From Endomychus coccineus (taxonomy: Eukaryota; Arthropoda; Insecta; Coleoptera; Endomychidae): DNA of 64,000 nucleotides. Numbering within the stretch: position 1 is the first letter of the stretch; each line of letters starts with the position of its first letter. Where the stretch lies: assembly GCA_958510875.1 (NCBI GenBank), contig OY294070.1, positions 120,446,703 through 120,510,702 on the forward strand, read 5' to 3'. The position numbers were made by a program, and so were the translations under genes. This document shows, piece by piece, positions 21,716 to 34,339 of this stretch. Under the pieces are notes generated by a model that saw only the letters and a list, made by a program, of their open reading frames with translations, searched no databases and had not been told where the DNA came from.

Positions 21716-24271
21716 GTAAGTCATATTGATTGCTTCTTAATTTAAGTGATCCAGTTTTAATCCAGAGATACTACCATCGCAATAGCAATAGCATATAATT
21801 GTGCGGAATTGAACAATAAACCTCGCGGCATTCCTCAAACGGACTTCATCGAATTACGTTTAGGTAATTCATTCTTCTCATTCATGTATTATTTGCTATA
21901 AGTTAATTGACACATCGTACATGGGAGTATAGTGTAGAGGTTGGGGTGGCATCGAGGAAATCGTCCTATGGTCGATAGGGGGAGAATAATACGAGCGTCG
22001 AGGCATACTCTTGAGCACAACAACGCATTGAAGACAAGGAAACACATTAGTTGAGATGAATTATAGTAGTACCTCGATCGTCCAACCCTCTGATAACCGT
22101 CACGCTCCATTAACCGTCAGGCCCAGATCAGTTTAGAAGCACATGCCTGTTCCCCTGTTCCCTTCAGATTTCATCAGACTTTTTAAATATTTTAAATGCA
22201 TAAGAGTATCTACTAGGTGTGCTCATGCTATATGCTACTGAAAAACGAATGAAGAAGAAATAGGAATTGAGCAAATCATTTTTAAGAGTAAGCTAAGATA
22301 ATGTTAATAGAGATAGGGTATTTTAATTACAATAAAATTCCAATTTGAAAACAAATCGGAATTATGGGAATCAATTGTCTACACCCCACCAACAGTGTGC
22401 TAAAAAAACTTAAAGTCGTACTTTCAAAAAAAACTTTTTGAAATACCTTTCTGTTATTTATTAAAAAACAGTATGCAGTATGTCAGTATAATAAAACAAA
22501 CTAATCAAATAAGATCTACAAAACATGTCTAAAACTGCTACAAACTATTACTCGTAATATAACAGGTAGAACTTATTTTAAGAGATCTTCACCTGCTCTT
22601 TAATTTCTATATCTTCTAAGCTTAAAAATCTCCATAGCACACTAAGCATGTTAACAATTTCTTTAGCTGTTTGAATCTTGTGGATATATGTAGAATACAA
22701 TTATTTTTATTCGTAGAAAATAATAAGTTGCCGCGCCCTGGGCCCTCATCAGCCTGCCTGCAAAACCACACACCACATAAACAAAGACAGACATCATGTC
22801 AAAAATAGCCCAGATCGATTCAGAAAAGCTGAAAACGGATGTATCGGCGAAACTCCGAAATGGGAATTTTAGTAACAAGTAGCTAAAACAAGGATTTTTT
22901 GGACGAATATTTGCTGTTTCCGGACGAAGCGTTAACCGAATCTGGAATAACAAATGAGTCCCAAAAAATCTTATTTAGATACGTGTTGAAAATTTTTTTG
23001 TATAAGCGCTTCCAAATTTTACAGAATACCTAATCCATCACTAGCGAATTATTCGAAACCTCAGTTATTATTGGAATAAAAGTAGTTTTGAAAGGGAAAA
23101 CCTAGAAATTTGTACTATAGCAACAAGTTGGTTTTGTTCGATATGTCATTCAATTTAAAGCACATTTTTTCAAATGCTCCTAAATCCGGAAAGTATTGCT
23201 GAGAAGGCATAAGAAATTGTGTTGTTGCTGGAAAGAAAATAAGGGCCTAGTCGTTGTAAACGAAGATAAGGCAATTTATACTTTGAGGATTTTTAATTTC
23301 TCTTTTAAAGCATTATTCATAACAAATAATCCCCATTATCCACTAAAAATACCATTAAAGTACTGAGGACCTTTCGGCTATCAAGTAGCGATTATCAGAG
23401 GTAACTCAGTACTTTAATTGTATTTTTAGTGGATAAGGGTTATTATTTCTTATCCACAGTGTGAACTCTTTTATAGCTTACTCTTTTACAGTTTGGCCGA
23501 AATATTCTATGCTCAAAACAGTCCAATGTGATAAAAAAAATTTTGTATTTATATTGACATATTTCCAAACATTATCGCTTTTCTGAATTATTTAAAATAT
23601 TCTGTGAAAGTTGCTTAAGAAACTTTCCGAAACTATACTGATTAAGAAGCATTTTCGGACTGAAATGAGTCCGTAAATACCTATTTTTGACAGCTTATGC
23701 AAAAAAAAAAAAATTTTACAACTCAGTACAACACTACTCTCACACTTTATAATACGTAGAGTGAAAGAAGTGAAAATGAGTGGAAAACGTGAGCGTGTTC
23801 TGAAAAACCCATGTGTTTTATCAACCGTCTTATCGCTTCTCCATCAGGACCCCAGTTCCGTGTGTGACGTTTATGGACTTATTATTGAGTAGCGCATTCT
23901 ATTTGTTCAATAATATGCTTCATTCATCAATTGAAATAGACTAGCGAATATTGCATGAAATGTGAAGGATGTGATCTGAATTAAACTAATCCTGTCAAGA
24001 CTCATTTAGGTATGGACGTTTTTTGAATCTCACTTACATATCCAAACTATTTAACATTCGTCTTCCACACCTTCTCCCATAGATAACATTATACGCAGAG
24101 CTGCCAACCGCAAGTCCCGAAGACACTCATTTGCCATGCAATCCTAAAAGTGCGGTAATTCCGAACATACTTCCTGGGCACAAAACCTGTTCCATTCTAA
24201 GAAATGAACATGAACGAGTACAACTTGAGTTATAACTAGCAAAATTATCCTTTCTTCATTTTACGTTTCAG
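21716..24271 (+). other. Copy B intron 2, non-coding
   Basis: Matches A intron 2 near its ends. A short open frame at 22799-22882 reads MSKIAQIDSEKLKTDV...; the matching A segment (7964-) is deleted within it, so it is not maintained. A palindrome sits at 23320-23455. No gene is recognised in the rest. Confidence 0.4.
23320..23455. repeat. ~130-bp palindrome (foldback MITE-like)
   Basis: AAATAATCCCCATTATCCACTA...AAAGTACTGAG (23321-23364) is the near-complement of CTCAGTACTTTAATTG...GGATAAGGGTTATTATTT (23405-23450), with a ~40-nt loop. Single arms of the same repeat occur at ~17440-17490 and ~4030-4080. It would form a long hairpin as RNA or single-stranded DNA. Confidence 0.7.
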
Positions 24272-24749
24272 GAATTCCTGAGTTAGGTGGATCCAATTTG
24301 AATCCGATATATATTCCAAAAGTATCGCTTCCACCTGGACCAAAGATTGCTCAGTTGCAGCAAAATTTCGAAAACTTCGAACTTTCGGGTTACGATCATG
24401 CGAAAGTAACCAAGGTTGAGTAAGTATTATTGTCATTAACTATTGAACAATCCTAACATGAAGATTGGTTATGGATACCTCTTTCCGATGTATCTAACTA
24501 GTGCAGTCAATCTATGGAATAGTTCGGAAATTTTTGTTATGGAATTGCGAACCATGTGGAATTGTCTGCAATGGGCGAATAACAGAAGCCCTAGTTTTTC
24601 TACGTCCCAAAGTCGGCAAAAAAGAGTTTTATCACCCTTTTTAGGGATAGTTTTGAATTTTATTTTTGTTTGCCCACCCACACTATTAGCTGAGGTATAG
24701 AAATGTACTCATATTTTGTCGATGTTCTGTAATACTACTAAAAATAAAA

Positions 24750-26190
24750 TGAGATTTTTCCTTTCCGATGGTTTCGATATTTCATTTATATCTTCATCAA
24801 AAATTATCCGTCACCTGTAAAGGTCTCGAAGATTATCCTGATATTTTGCTCACTCAGCGAGAGATTCTTGCTTGCCCTCAGGCCTACCTTATTGCCAAGC
24901 AGCACTTTGGCGATTCGACAGCCGTCAATGCAAATGGTTCCGTAAGATCTGTATACCAACGTTTTAGGGGATCAATGCAAGGGGGTCTTGAAAACCCTCC
25001 AAACTGGCCCAGTCTCTGGCCAGTTTGTCTGCTCTCCAATTCCCTTTCCAACCTGAGTGACTGATCCGGAATCCAGATTAGGTTGGCTAGCCTGTTGAGG
25101 ATCTCCTTGGTATCCCCGACAAATCTCTAGGACACAATCGATTTTTTCAGTGCAGTGTGTGCCACTAAGGCTGTAGACTGCCATCATAGCGAGATTCCTC
25201 ATCGTCATTGATAGGGGTGGCAGGCACAGCAAGGCCCTCAATACTGCAGGCGATGTACTCTTCCTCGTGAATGTATTGCTTTTAAGGGAGAGCCAGTATC
25301 CTGACCAGATGTTTCTGGGCTATATCCAATTCGGTTCTTTTCCACAATACGAGAACCGCATGACTGAGTCTTCGGATAAAAAGCAGCTGCTTAGGCCTCA
25401 AACACCACTTCAGGCCAATTGCTCTCTTACACTGCCAAAATATTATCATATCATTTTGGCACCTAGTCTCCAATTGCTTCTGCCAGTAGTTTCATGTCCA
25501 GAGTGACTCCCAGATATTTCACTGTCTCGGAAAAGTCAACTGACTTGCCCCCGATTACCATTTTCTTCAGTGGCTCACTTTTGTTTGTTATCTCCACACC
25601 AGACTTCTGTAATTATCGAGATTTGTTAAGCAATCTCGTGCAACGTACCCTCGTAGGTTCCTCTGGAGAGTATGGCTATGTCATCCGCATACCCTCCGTC
25701 TTAATACCAGCACGGTTTATCTTTACTAGTAGCTCATCCACGACCAAACTTCATAAAAGGGAAGAGAAACTGGCTCCCTGTAGACACTCTTCTGATACCG
25801 GCCCTTTTGGAGAACAACCTTGCCAGTCGTAAAAAGATGTTTACCTTTAACGGTGTTCATAATTCACCCTATCAGCTCTCGCGGAATACCATGTCTCTCC
25901 TCCGCTTGTTTAATAGAGCTCCTAGATGTCTTGTTAAAGGCCCCCTCTATGTCCAAAGAGGCACCAAAGCAGACTCTCTTCCACTACAGCTGTTGTCTAT
26001 AATCCAACAACCGAATAGAAGGCGGTTTGGACAGATCTGTCCATCTGATAAGCATACTGTTCCTCGTGAAGGGGATGATGCTACATAGATCCTGCCTTAA
26101 AATACCAGTCTAGAAGCATCTGTAACATCTTGAACAAGAACGATGTAAGACTTATAGGCTGATAATCTTTACAAAGTGTGAAAAAAAACT
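24750..26190 (-). mobile_element. LINE (R1/Jockey-like) RT-RNase H fragment in copy B intron 3
   Basis: Minus strand, 5' to 3': FTLCKDYQPISLTSFLFKML (about 26180-26120), a block resembling HEEQYAYQ near 26060, a thumb region VDFSETVKYLGVTLDMK (about 25540), AVLRALLCLPPLSMTMRNLAMMAVYSL (25240-25160), and LLGNKVGLRASKNLSLSEQNI (about 24900), the C-terminal segment after RNase H. Many frameshifts. A homologous short piece is in C intron 3 (47290-47640), so part of it predates the B/C split. Confidence 0.75.
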
Positions 26191-28711
26191 TTTTTGCAAG
26201 AAAAAATGGGTTGCACTAGCTTTCTGATGTAGGTTTTCTTATTCGCACAAATAAGAACAATTTCCAATGGGTTGCTATTCCACAGCAAAAATTCCTCAAC
26301 CTCCCCCTAAACTCCTTAGTAGGGAATGTATAATTGTATATTATTGCTATCATATACAATATTCGAAGTTTTCAATCATAGTTTGCAGATTATCTACTCG
26401 TTTTTCAATTTTTTCGTTTCTTAATCCCAACCTACAACAGTAAAATACCTATCGTGCAATATCTTACAATAAACTGTGAAAAATCACCTTCAGAAACTGC
26501 GGGGCAAATGTATGAACAGAACAGGAACATAACATATATTGGAAGTGATTTAGAAACAGCTAATGAAAGACGTTAAATTATACTCTATGTTACATTGAAA
26601 TTGTATTCAAATGATCCACATGACGTATTCCAGAACTCTATGTTTTATACCGAAACCTGCTACCACATGAATTATCAAAATTTGCCACAGAGTAAACACA
26701 TATAAAATAGACTGTGGCGCCACAATGATAACACATTTGTAACATGAGAATTTCGGCCAGTTCTACAGTTAAATAAATATATCCATGTGATATATATTTA
26801 CAACCAAGAAAACGTTATTGTCCGTACAGTTCAATAAAATAGTTTTTTAATTTCATCTGATAAACTTAAGTTGGATGTCAAAAATACCACTTGAAACGAG
26901 GCTGACGCACCCAAAAACAATACAGTTCCTATTTGCAATCCTTCAGAGAGATTTGCAAAATTTTGAATCATTACGGCCAATAGAAACAGCGCAACCATCT
27001 CTATAGTTTTCAAACAAACACACAAGCAAGCACACACAGACAGCATCTCAAAAATTCCATAAGTGCTCTAGACGGATATATATATATATACAATCCTTCC
27101 CTCATACTAGGTATATTGAGAGAAGTGGAAAAGAACCTCAATTTCATCCCACTTCCATTTTCCCCCAATTTAAAACTCCAAACTCTATTCTGAACCATTG
27201 GACATCTTTTTATGTTTCAAATAACTAACATTGTTTTCTTCCCACTCCAGTTTCAACATGAAGGGAGGAAACGTGCACCTTGAAGTTTTCTTTCCCTTTT
27301 ATTATCTCAAAGGAGATTATGATTTGGATGGTCGTATCCTAGAATCACCAATAAAAGGAAAAGGGAAGACCATATTCACATACAGTAAGTGGGTACCTCT
27401 AATATTAGATAAAAATAATCTAAATAGTTTCAAATTTCAAAAAGGATCGACCGACTTCGAATATAATTCTACAACTCCTTCATTTTAAATAATACGTAAA
27501 AGTCAAAATAATAAAATCAATAAAATAATTACCACACCGTGTAGTGTATTTTGGGGTTTACCATACTTGTAAATTTATTCAATATAATTAGTAGAATCTG
27601 AATAAAACACAAATTTTAACAAAAGTTTCACTACACGCAGGCATGCTCAGAATAAGTTAATAATTTCTAATATCAGTTAATATATGCAAAAGTTAATAAT
27701 GATTTTTGACCCAGGTATGAATTAAATATAAATTTTCAGGAAATAGGTCACACTAACACATATGCTTATAATGTTCGTCTTTACATACGTTTTGGTCTCA
27801 CGACCATCATCAGAAGACGCATCAATGTCTAAAACGTGATTTCTTAATATTAATTGTATCATCACAAGGCGTCCTCATCGCACTAATTTCAATTAAGAAT
27901 ACCCACGTCGCCGAAACGAACAGAAACACGAGTAATCGAAACTGTAACACATTAATATTTTAAGTATATGGATCAAGAATACACTGCTTAGCAATAAACT
28001 TAGAAGTCATATCAAAGTAAAGTTTGTAATACGACTGAAGGACTAAAACTAAAAATATAACGCTCAAGTATTCACTCTCAAACCAGATGTTGAAGATTTA
28101 AGAGGTAATGGAAAAAGGTTGAGTGATAGCTGCAAAGGCGACTAGCTTACTTACATTATTTCCATAGGCATATTAGAATGTAAATAAATTAAAAAAATAA
28201 CAATTAAATCATATTTTATGATTATATATTATATCATATTTGATAATGGTTTCTTTCTATCTTTTCTCTATGCTTTGTTTTTAAATTTTTTATTGTATTA
28301 CTATATATTATATTATATTATGTAACTTGATGTAAGTAATTATTGTTGTATTGTATTAAAAGAATACTGATTCGTAAAAAGATATTGAATTTATTTCTTT
28401 GTTTCAGCTAATTCCTCATTCATACAAGATTTCGAAACAGAAGTATACAAAAAAGATGGCGAAGACTTTCTGAAATTCAGGAAATCTACTTTACAAATTG
28501 CCAATCTAGATAAAATGGAATTCGAGTTCAGCAATTTGTACGATGGCGACGAAAAGAAGAGCGCCGAAATGCACTTTTGAATTCGAAGTGGCAAGACATC
28601 TTTGGTGAAATAGGACCAATGTACGTTCAAGTTATAGACGGTGCGCATTTTAAAATCGCTAATGAACTATTTTCAAGAATTCCTCTTTCAGAGATTTTCC
28701 TAAAAGATTAA

Positions 28712-30400
28712 AATCCTGGAAGCATAGTTAATTAGTTCTTCTTGTGAAAGTTCGCCTAATTTCATTCACAGTACCTTGGTTTTGGAACTGAAGGAACTTC
28801 CAAAAACTACATTCTAGATTAAGTATTGTTTGAAATCCCGGTAATTTGAAAGACGATATCGATGCCTCAGGGTAGATTATAATGTACATGGTTTATCATC
28901 ATCAGTTACTCCATTTATTTTTCTTACTACATAAATATATATACATATTTCAATATCTGTTTTATTACATACCCCAATATTCCACAATTGGTGAGTTGCA
29001 TACTCGATGATGTTCATAGAACATGAATGAATATGAATTATACTCAAGCAATAATTATAGTATGGGGTAACCCAGTGTAATAATTGTTATATACAGGTTA
29101 TTCCCAATATCAAGAAAACTAAATCATATTTAGAAAATCAAAGTTTCATGTAAAATTAAAATAACTCAAAGCAACGTAACAAGAACCCAATGGGGTTAGC
29201 CACATGTTTTCTGTTTATCATAAATAACACACTTTATCGTGGGAAATATTAAATGAATTTCTTAAAATAAACACAGAATTAGTTTCACACTCGCTTCAAG
29301 GTGGGTGATATGATACCATAGCTGATAGGGTCAAGAGGGTTGCAATAAGTTCACAAAAATCATAAACCTGCCAAGATCAATAACCAATATAAGACGAGAA
29401 ACTAATGGGTAGCTACATGATAAATCTCAATGTGAACCATCTGGAGATGTTCAGGTAATGGGTAGTCCAGGCTCATTATTGATCTGGATATGGAACTTTC
29501 ACACGTCTTTCCTTCATAAGTTACATAATTAATCAAAATGTATCACACGTGAATCGGGACGTAACGTAGTACCTAACCATCAAAATTGTAATTAAATATA
29601 GTCTTGATTATAGTTGAAATAATTTGTACATTCAAATCAGTTAGTAATATTCAGAAGAGGACCGATATATTTAGAAATCCCCACCGAAAACATTCTGAAC
29701 TAGAGTCCTCAAGAAAGGAATCTTACTGCTTATTGGCTAAACAATTCAGGGATCCTTTTCCAAATTGTAAATTGGTTCTTGAGAAAAAGGACCCATTACA
29801 AATACTAGGGATAATGCCTAAGACCTTCAGCTATATTTTCTTACTTGAATTAGTCTCTTGCAAAATCACGTGGCACTTTGTCATTTTCAATTGAATCAAT
29901 TTCAATAGATTATTCATAGTGTTTTTGGTAAGAGGGTATTTTCGCTAAAATCAGAGTTTTAGTTTAATTCAAATCAGTTTTATTCAAGTTCAAGACAATA
30001 CATTCAATCAATTCATAGCTTTTCGATTACCTAGGTTAATCCTGGTTGGGATATCATTTTAATAATTTTAGTTTCATTTCTTTACTTTAGTTAATTTAGA
30101 TTCTCTAGGTAATTTTATTTAACTTTGGGTTTCATTATTAGAATATTCTCATTAATTATTCTACAATATTAGCAATGAATTTAATTATAATATTCTTTTT
30201 ATTATCTTTAATTATCATATATTATTTTATTTTATTATTATCATTATCTTTCAATTGTTGTTTATCAAATACTTTACTTTTGTTGGGTACGAGTTTCTCT
30301 GATTATAACTAGCGTTTATCCCTCCATTTACCTAAATGAAAATAAAAAGGGGTAAGTGTCAAAGATATTTTTCACGTTTGTTCTGGCCACGTCGTACATA
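28712..30400. other. 3' flank of copy B and spacer, no gene
   Basis: 28712-29080 matches the 3' flank of A (15116-15280, beyond its insertion) and C (42740-43070, inverted), including TGTTTTATTACATA..CCAATATTCCACAA. 29100-30400 is AT-rich single-copy-looking DNA; the open frame at 29604-29894 has no domain I know. Confidence 0.4.
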
Positions 30401-30975
30401 CAGGTCTGGGAACTCTATTGTTTGATATGAGTCTCTTACATGTCGCCAAACTCGTAGTCCCTCGCTCAACCACCAGCTAGCGCTTGGATCGAAGTATGGC
30501 AACAATCACATTATTAAGTAAAATAATTTTTTTCATAACGCAATATTTACTATTCTGATTTGAGAGAGGGATAGAACTGTTAGTCTTGTCAAAATGTATT
30601 ACTCACCTTAAAAATAACTTCCCCTTTTTCCGCACACATAAAAGACCTCGTTAAAACGATTTCTTTCCGGAATCGCAAGCATCCACTTTTTTCGCATTTT
30701 CGCATCTTTCGGCACTTCAAAAACGAAGTTTCTTGCTTTACACTTTTGTACCCCGTTTTGCATTTCGGCACAATGCACGGTTTCGTAATTTTTTTCTAAA
30801 AACGCCGGTATTCCTTGTGTTTACAAGTCAACAATGACAGTTGCCAAAGAACACGGTCGTACACGTGCCAGAGATCATTCCTTGACTCATGCGCAACCCT
30901 TTTGGTACTATGCAACAGCTGACGCTTAGCGGACTCACTTCTCACATAGGAAACCGCCTCGAGTTCCCAGACCTG
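30401..30975. mobile_element. 575-bp MITE with TA target duplication
   Basis: Ends CAGGTCTGGGAACTC...GAGTTCCCAGACCTG, exact inverse over 15 bp, each flanked by TA (30399-30400 and 30976-30977). The interior has no transposase; the open frame at 30589-30771 is Lys/Cys-rich without a recognisable domain. Likely mobilised by a mariner/Tc1-type transposase. Confidence 0.8.
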
Positions 30976-31324
30976 TATATACGACCATGGTTCTGGCTAA
31001 TAAATGATTGAGATCAAACTCCAACGTGTCATGGTTATCTAAATTGAATGACCACACTGCAAATAAATAAATATTAGTGAATAGGAATAATGTAAATTCC
31101 TTAAGTGAAGTTTTATAGAGTTTAATAGAGAGAGTACCATGTTACACCAGTAAGCTTGAGCATGTAACATTGTTGTAAATGCTCTATGGTTTTGTTCTTC
31201 TTTGAAACATGTTATCTGGGCGTGACTTTTCTGAAGGTATTCAAAAAAGTCATAGATATACTTATAGCACAAAATATTTGTTACCTTACAGATATGTAGA
31301 AAATAAGAAAAAACATGAATTACT

Positions 31325-31715
31325 ATGATTTACATACATTATGTTATGATGTCCAGAGGCGTTACAAACACTCCATTGACGTCTCTAGAACATCGTAGAA
31401 AGGTGAGCGATATCTCCCTTTTATATAGATGTTTCCATGGTCGGTGTTCATCAGAAATTTCGTATGTTGTTTCAATACGAGAGATTCCAGATTGGCGGAC
31501 TAGACGAGCTCAAACTAGTCACCACTTCATTGTCAAGCTCGAGACCTGACGAACTTCTTCCTACCAGACTTCATTTTTTTATCGAACAGCGAAGTTGTGG
31601 AACTATTTACCCAGTGAAGTCTTTTTCCATGCCTATAACCTCCAAACCTTCAAGAAAAATTCGAATGTCTATCTTCTCTCCCATCATTACACCGCTAGCT
31701 AAGATGATTTAAATT
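31325..31715 (+). mobile_element. LINE ORF2 C-terminal fragment
   Basis: Frames read NTPLTSLEHRRKVSDISLLYRCFHG...REIPDWRTRRAQTSHHFIV then, in another frame, QTSFFYRTAKLWNYLPSEVF and YNLQTFKKNSNVYL, the usual C-terminal end of Jockey/CR1-type RT proteins (TR...R...SFF.RTA.LWN.LP). A second copy on the minus strand is split across 40700-40430 and 39855-39650. Confidence 0.7.
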
Positions 31716-31799
31716 TTTTTCTACTTTTGTCTGCAATCTGATTCATCTGATTAGTGGCTTCTGTGAGTCGGAAAAATATGAAAATAATTCAGAGCCCAA

Positions 31800-32130
31800 C
31801 GAGACTCTGCTCCCCCCCCCCCCCCGTTTTCGAGGGTGCTGAACACGATGGTGCTGGTTTAAACTCTTTCTGAGTTGACCGTCACCCCCAAACGACCAAA
31901 AACAACCCCCATAAACCGAGAAAAACCACGTCACCTCCCGTTTTCGAGGATGCTGAACACGATGCCGGTACTTTGGAATTTCTCCGAGTCAACCCCTCCC
32001 CCTAAATGGCCAAAAACAACCCCAAAAAGGGTGAAACTCGGATATACTGACATATTTTGAGAAGAACCGCGTCACGTCCCGTTTTCGAGGATGCTGAACA
32101 CGATGCCGGTACAACCCCCGAAAGGGGTGA
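31800..32130 (+). repeat. Satellite-like tandem repeat, left block
   Basis: Units of roughly 115-150 bp each contain CCCGTTTTCGAGG[AG]TGCTGAACACGATG (at about 31824, 31938 and 32079), followed by a segment with CCAAAAACAACCCC. A poly-C run is at 31811-31825. The block recurs inverted at 32500-32850. Confidence 0.75.
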
Positions 32131-32499
32131 AAAACATGTCTTATATGGATATATAGTAGATATGTAGTTATATGCGTCAATGAAACAGTTTTATATTTGT
32201 ATATATAGTTAATAAGTAATTGTACGCGTGAAATAAAAATGTTTATGATTTAATAAAATAAAATATGTAAAATTGTACCACTGATTCCATACAGGAGATT
32301 TTCTCACCTAAAAACCATCAAATAACCTAGCCAGACACGATGTATACGCCTATTTTTCAGGGTGAACAGTCAGTCAACAAATGTGGAAACATCATCCAGT
32401 GGGTATTCAATGATTTGTTATACATTTTCTCCCATGGGATTTTTCTTATCCACTGGGTATCAAGGGGTAGTTTTTGTCCGTTTCAGCGGTTAGTTTGCT

Positions 32500-32850
32500 T
32501 CGGGGAGAAGATCCAGAATCACCATCGTATTCAGCACACTCGAAAACGGGACGTGGCGCGGTTCTTCTCAAAATGTGTCGGTATATCCGAGTTTCACCCC
32601 TTTCGGGGGTTGTTTTTTGCCGTTTAAAGGGTGGGGTTGACTCGAAGAAATTCCAAAGTACCGGCATCGTGTTCAGCATCCTCGAAAACGGGAGGTGACG
32701 CGGTTTTTCTCGGAATATGTCGGTATATCAGCGGTTCACCCTTTTTGGAGGTTGTTTTTGGCCGTTTGGGGGTGACGGTCAACTCAAAAAGAGTTTAAAC
32801 CACCGCCATCGTGTTCAGCATCCTCAAAAACGGGGGGGAGGGGGGTAGAG
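32500..32850 (-). repeat. Satellite-like tandem repeat, inverted right block
   Basis: The same unit as at 31800-32130 but on the other strand (AGCATCCTCGAAAACGGG at about 32676; variants at 32527 and 32818; spacing ~142-151 bp). Together the two blocks make a large imperfect inverted repeat with a ~370-bp spacer. Confidence 0.75.
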
Positions 32851-32944
32851 TCTCGTTAGGCTCTAAAATATTTGCTTTTTTCGGCCTTTTCTCCGACTCA
32901 CAGAAGCCACTAAATGCCCAAGTTGTAAGATATGAAAATAAAAA

Positions 32945-32946
<2 letters not shown>

Positions 32947-33014
<68 letters not shown>
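32947..33014. repeat. (TA)n microsatellite
   Basis: About 68 bp of uninterrupted AT dinucleotides, next to the left arm of the Penelope-like element. It creates spurious YIYIYI open frames on both strands. A second, shorter (TA)n lies at the right arm (34346-34377). Confidence 0.95.
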
Positions 33015-33016
<2 letters not shown>

Positions 33017-33046
33017 TTTTGTTGATATTCTTGAACCATTTGTAAT

Positions 33047-34339
33047 ATTTGTATGTTTTCTTGGTATATTGGTTCGTATATATACTGATAATGAAATAAA
33101 AATTCTGTTTTGACGTTTCGACAACGTTTATTGCCTTTATCAAAATTGTTGATTGAAATTAGTGTTTCCATGTAATTTAGAAAAGAATAGATGATTTCGA
33201 TTAATGAAATGCGTCTGCAGCCGACTTGTGTTTTAAGATCCAATTAAAACTGCAGAAAACATTGGATCGGTTGTGTGTGAAAGAGTAATGTATGGCTAAC
33301 TACAATTTGAAATAGATTGAATTTGATTAAATACAAGACATTCCAATATTGTACAATTATAAATATCTATGAATTATTGTATGAATTAGTTACTCTATGA
33401 TGAGTATTTCTATCATAACTATTCAAGTTTAAGATAATTATGACCTACATATATGTCATAAGAGTTATTTAAATCAGAAAAGTCTCTTTACAAAATTAAA
33501 AAGCAGCGTACCTTTCAAAAAAATAACCCATACTGTTTATTCCATCCCTTGCAAAGATTGCGAAAAGGTATATATTGGCCAATCTTCACAATACCTCGAA
33601 AAAAGATTAAATGGCCACAAATATACCAAAAATTCATCAACTGCGCTCAATAAACATGTGAAAGACACTAACCATACTTTCGACTACAACAATACAAAAA
33701 TTTTAAATATTGAAACAAACGACAACAAACGTTTGATATTAGAATCTATTCAAATTAAAAAGAACAATTGTGTAAATGACAAAATAGATTCCAATCTTTC
33801 GAAACTGTACAATAATCTAATTCAAACTTAACAAAATTTTATTAATTTGAAGTGCCACTTTCCATTGTCTATTTAAAATTCAACCTAAAAAAGATGAAGT
33901 ATTATTTAACTATGACACTATAGAATAACAATTTTGAGGTTAAATTCCATAGAATTATCTTAAACTTGAATAGTTATGATAGAAATACTCATCATAGAGT
34001 AACTAATTCATACAATAATTCATAGATATTTATAATTGTACAATATTGGAATGTCTTGTATTTAATCAAATTCAATCTATTTCAAATTGTAGTTAGCCAT
34101 ACATTACTCTTTCACACACAACCGATCCAATGTTTTCTGCAGTTTTAATTGGATCTTAAAACACAAGTCGGCTGCAGACGCATTTCATTAATCGAAATCA
34201 TCTATTCTTTTCTAAATTACATGGAAACACTAATTTCAATCAACAATTTTGATAAAGGCAATAAACGTTGTCGAAACGTCAAAACAGAATTTTTATTTCA
34301 TTATCAGTATATATACGAACCAATATACCAAGAAAACAT

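Larger units (their letters stand above)
16625..28711 (+). pseudogene. Takeout/JHBP-family gene, copy B, frameshifted in exon 5
   Basis: Exons 16625-16682, 21635-21715, 24272-24419, 27251-27384 and 28408-28711, with GT-AG sites identical in layout to A and C. Signal peptide MKRLFILSVLICLVN, then KRCSSKDQSC, GIPELGGSNLNP and LKGDYDLDGRILESPIKGKGK are all open. In exon 5 a 4-nt deletion after GCCGAAATGCAC (A has GAAC next) brings TGA at 28578-28580 into frame, so the predicted product is 197 residues and lacks the last ~45. Downstream sequence in the original frame still reads WQDIFGEIGPMYVQV...ELFSRIPLSEIFLKD to TAA at 28709, so the lesion is recent. The exon-5 Cys (143 in A) is Ser in B. It may be a pseudogene, an allele with a truncated protein, or an assembly error. 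Confidence 0.85.

Noticed and set aside
22799..22882. Short protein-like frame MSKIAQIDSEKLKTDV in copy B intron 2
   Set aside because: The matching region in copy A has an internal deletion, so it is not maintained; too short to assign.
23700..23720. Homopolymer A-run as a processed retrocopy tail
   Set aside because: No coding similarity lies upstream of it on either strand.
29604..29894. 96-codon open frame in the B-C spacer
   Set aside because: No signal peptide, domain, splice context or paralogue in the window; chance length in AT-rich DNA.
32795..33243. Open frames with long YIYIYI runs on both strands
   Set aside because: They are translations of the (TA)n microsatellite and adjoining Penelope arm; no protein evidence. 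The same applies at 34149-34456 and 41001-41233.
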